Shown here in pieces: positions 5,888-7,837 of a DNA stretch of 7,837 bases. Within the stretch, counting starts at the first letter, position 1; the number at the start of each line of letters is the position of its first letter. The notes beneath the pieces are model-generated. The model made no database searches and had not been told where the DNA came from. It saw only the letters and a list, made by a program, of their open reading frames with translations. This stretch comes from Gammaproteobacteria bacterium (GTDB lineage Bacteria; Pseudomonadota; Gammaproteobacteria; Pseudomonadales; Azotimanducaceae_A): NCBI GenBank assembly GCA_012960755.1, contig DUAT01000016.1:1-7837 (forward strand). Direction: 5' to 3'. The position numbers were made by a program, and so were the translations under genes.

Positions 5888-6957
5888 AGCAGTTCTCGCG
5901 CAGGCAGTCAGAGGGTTTTGTGCTTGTGGCTTGCATCTGGGTCATCGCCGCAATGGTGGTGTTTGTTGGTTTTGTTGCAACATCGGCTGAGCAAACCCAG
6001 GCAATGGTTCTTCGGGAAACCAGCCAACTGGCGTTTACTTTAGATAAACGTGCAACTGAAAACACGTTCATCTATCTGGGCGCTCCCAGAGGAGTTTCGT
6101 ATGCCGGGCTTAAGACAAAAGTAGAGCAACGGGTGGTGAAAGAAGATGAATTTAATCCCTTCTCAGGTAACGTCTATGCGATCACCGGCGATGAGTTTCG
6201 GCTTGATGGAAGGGTCTATCAGAGTATTGGGGGGCTGGAGTTTAGCGTTCAGGATACGGGGGCGCTGGTGGGTTTGCGCGTAGATTCGGGCTTTCCTACC
6301 GACAAACTGGAAAAACTGTTGCTGTCCTATGGGGTCTCAAGAGATGAGGCGCGAAGGTTACTCGGCGCGTTGATCGACTACGTTGACCATGACGATTTCC
6401 CAACCATAGACGGGGCGGAACGAAAGGCGTATCTGCGGCAGGGGGAAATGGGCCCAACTAACAGGTTTCTTGTCAATCCCGGCCAGCTGAGAAATGTGCT
6501 GGGTTGGGAGGAAGCGTTAGGCAATGAGTTTGATGGATTCCTTGAAGAAGTCACGGTTGGTGTAGGGAGCAGGAATAATTTTAACTCGCTGACCACCAAA
6601 GGCATGACGTTGCTGGCGTTAGACGCCAATGCTATCTCCAAAATTCAGGAATATAGATCTGAGCAGGCCTTCACCTCTCTATTCGAGGTTAATGAAGTTG
6701 CTGGCACGTTGATCGATAACGGCCAGTTGGCAATATCTTTTATACCTGACACTTTTTATAGAATCCGCCTGTGGAACCCCTCTAGCAGACATGAAGAATG
6801 GATTGGTGTAAGATTTACGCCGGTTTCAGGGTTCGCGCCCTGGCAAATTGACTACCGCCTGACCCGCCAAAGAGATCTTGCAGCCCTAGGTGCGGGAGTG
6901 AATGAAAACAATGCTTCCCTCGATCCACAAACTCCGCCAACGCCTCTTCTCCAGTAA
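5884..6957 (+). CDS. gspK: Minor pseudopilin GspK
   Basis: Largest minor pseudopilin, expected to cap the pseudopilus tip. The 357-residue product has a leader ending at G11, then FVLVACIWVIAAMVVF. Position +5 is A16 instead of glutamate, which is characteristic of GspK. Family signatures follow: SVQDTGALVGLR (121-132), the ALIDYVDHDD segment (162-171), VNPGQLRNVLGW (198-209) and SRNNFNSLTTKGMTLLALD (229-247), matching the GspK helical insert and N-x-N-T-A-like region. The last 20 residues are rich in N, P, Q and T and look unstructured; they are also the part that overlaps gspL. GTG 5884 overlaps the gspJ stop and has AGGGA at 5873-5877, six bases upstream, which supports this start. Confidence 0.92.
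   Translation: MKQFSRRQSEGFVLVACIWVIAAMVVFVGFVATSAEQTQAMVLRETSQLAFTLDKRATENTFIYLGAPRGVSYAGLKTKVEQRVVKEDEFNPFSGNVYAITGDEFRLDGRVYQSIGGLEFSVQDTGALVGLRVDSGFPTDKLEKLLLSYGVSRDEARRLLGALIDYVDHDDFPTIDGAERKAYLRQGEMGPTNRFLVNPGQLRNVLGWEEALGNEFDGFLEEVTVGVGSRNNFNSLTTKGMTLLALDANAISKIQEYRSEQAFTSLFEVNEVAGTLIDNGQLAISFIPDTFYRIRLWNPSSRHEEWIGVRFTPVSGFAPWQIDYRLTRQRDLAALGAGVNENNASLDPQTPPTPLLQ
6894..6898 (+). promoter_or_regulatory. Ribosome binding site of gspL inside gspK
   Basis: GGGAG precedes two in-frame starts, three bases before ATG 6902 and twelve before ATG 6911. Neither spacing is ideal. An in-frame TGA at 6899-6901 means the start cannot be further upstream. Confidence 0.4.
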
Positions 6958-7837
6958 CCGCTATCTGCAGAGCCTGGGCGATGTCGTTGTTGCGCAAAGT
7001 GACAGGCTGTCGAGTGTCTGGATTGTTGGCAGGGGAAGTTGCACCTATCACCTTGTTGACTTGTCTCATCTTGACAGCAAAGCGCGCATGAATGCGTTGA
7101 GGTTGCAGATGGAGATGCTGTCCCCCTACAGTGAAATCGAATTCTGGGTCCATTGGGTAGACGGTGTCGCTGAAGTCTGGAGCTGGGACAAAAGTTCGGT
7201 TGAGAAGCTCGTTATCGAAAACCTTCGCGAGAGTGATGCCCGTGAACTGATAACGTTCGTCCCCGAATCAGCGTTTACACCGCGGCAGGAGCAGGGATTG
7301 GCATACTGGCAAGGCGCCGACGGCTTCCTGATACAATCATGGGCAAATGGCGTCCTGACCCACGAAAGGGCCTGGAAGACAGAACCCTCGGCCATTGATC
7401 TTCGCGAATTTGCGAATGCGAGTCGCACTTCACTCAGCGGTGAATCGTTAGCGGTGAAACAAATTGACCTGTCTGCGCCGGAATGGCGTGTTGAAACTGT
7501 TGTTAGCCAGAATCTTAGGACCTATGAACCCAGGGCCGTTTTTTTTCTGTCGCTTTTACTTGTCTCGGTGTTTGCCTATCAGGCGTTCACCTGGGTGGGA
7601 ATGAGGGCACTGAACTACCGCATTGAGTCGGAAATCCTTAACCTTGAACAAAAGACCGCGTCAGTGACGCTGCTTCGAGACGAAGTCTATGAACTCTACG
7701 ATAGAAATCGGGTGCTCTTGGATTTAGCACCCCAGGGGCAACTACAACTGATGCAAAAAGTATTGCGTGAGTTGCCGGCCATTGAGGGTGATAAAGGCGC
7801 TTTGATGAAATGGGAGTACCGGGGCGATCAACTAACC
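6902..7837 (+). CDS. gspL: Type II secretion protein GspL, divergent (3' partial)
   Basis: The frame is open to the right edge (312 residues from ATG 6902, 309 from ATG 6911), so the C-terminus is missing. GspL is a bitopic inner-membrane protein whose cytoplasmic domain recruits GspE and whose periplasmic ferredoxin-like domain pairs with GspM. The layout fits: a cytoplasmic region of about 211 residues with no signal peptide, a single transmembrane helix at about 212-234 (AVFFLSLLLVSVFAYQAF), then a charged, probably coiled-coil stretch (about 240-275) and the start of a globular periplasmic domain. In the cytoplasmic part, a segment around ALRLQMEMLSPYSEIEFWVH resembles the GspL/PilM-like Q-x-x-x-L-x-P-F/Y pattern, but I do not see clear actin-like nucleotide motifs. 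Identity rests on position after gspK, topology and coupling. The gene overlaps gspK by about 50 bases. A PilN-like fusion is a less likely alternative. Confidence 0.72.
   Translation, partial: MKTMLPSIHKLRQRLFSSNRYLQSLGDVVVAQSDRLSSVWIVGRGSCTYHLVDLSHLDSKARMNALRLQMEMLSPYSEIEFWVHWVDGVAEVWSWDKSSVEKLVIENLRESDARELITFVPESAFTPRQEQGLAYWQGADGFLIQSWANGVLTHERAWKTEPSAIDLREFANASRTSLSGESLAVKQIDLSAPEWRVETVVSQNLRTYEPRAVFFLSLLLVSVFAYQAFTWVGMRALNYRIESEILNLEQKTASVTLLRDEVYELYDRNRVLLDLAPQGQLQLMQKVLRELPAIEGDKGALMKWEYRGDQLT

Noticed and set aside
7126..7428. Minus-strand open frame of 100 codons near the right edge
   Set aside because: It is antisense to gspL, which is open from 6902 to the edge and has a sensible membrane topology.
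1144..7837. Type IV pilus or MSHA pilus cluster instead of T2SS
   Set aside because: The GspG calcium loop, a GspK without E at +5 and with its large insert, and the contiguous E-to-L order are specific to T2SS.
1..7837. Mobile elements, CRISPR, tRNA/rRNA or tandem repeats
   Set aside because: I looked on both strands and saw none; the window is almost entirely coding, with uniform composition.

Overview
The window carries most of a type II secretion system (T2SS, general secretory pathway) operon. Eight consecutive plus-strand genes run in the order gspE-F-G-H-I-J-K-L, preceded by the 3' part of an M48-family metallopeptidase gene with TPR repeats. Moderate GC content, the XpsE-like length and architecture of GspE, the full set of pseudopilins and the gene order all suggest a Gammaproteobacterium. 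The order resembles the Xanthomonas xps cluster (E-F-G-H-I-J-K-L-M-N-D, with no C gene at the front) more than the Klebsiella pul or Vibrio eps order, which start with C and D. Genus cannot be read from the sequence.

Layout. Positions 3-1028 hold the 5'-truncated M48 peptidase: third zinc ligand, TPR region and a beta-rich C-terminal extension. About 115 bases follow without a gene; they hold a palindrome over the stop codon and a 9-bp hairpin, and the gspE start region. From 1144 the genes are packed tightly. gspE/gspF share ATGA, gspF/gspG are 20 bases apart, gspG/gspH overlap by about 20 bases, gspH/gspI share GTGA, gspI/gspJ are 3 bases apart, gspJ/gspK share GTGA, and gspK/gspL overlap by about 50 bases. 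gspL runs off the right edge. There is no gene-free stretch over 300 bases and no sign of mobile elements, tRNA, rRNA or CRISPR.

How the genes work together. GspE is the cytoplasmic ATPase, docked through GspL to the polytopic membrane protein GspF. Together they drive assembly of a short periplasmic pseudopilus made of the major pseudopilin GspG and the minor pseudopilins GspH, I, J and K. The pseudopilus pushes folded periplasmic proteins through the outer-membrane secretin GspD. GspD, GspM, any GspN/C-type protein and the prepilin peptidase GspO are not in this window and should lie downstream or elsewhere.

This is a recognisable, known system. The points worth a second look are a near-complete MshEN-type (cyclic-di-GMP-binding) motif at the GspE N-terminus, a divergent GspL, a beta-rich domain on the M48 peptidase, and several small oddities in the pseudopilins and gene junctions. 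I did not find evidence for an undescribed system.
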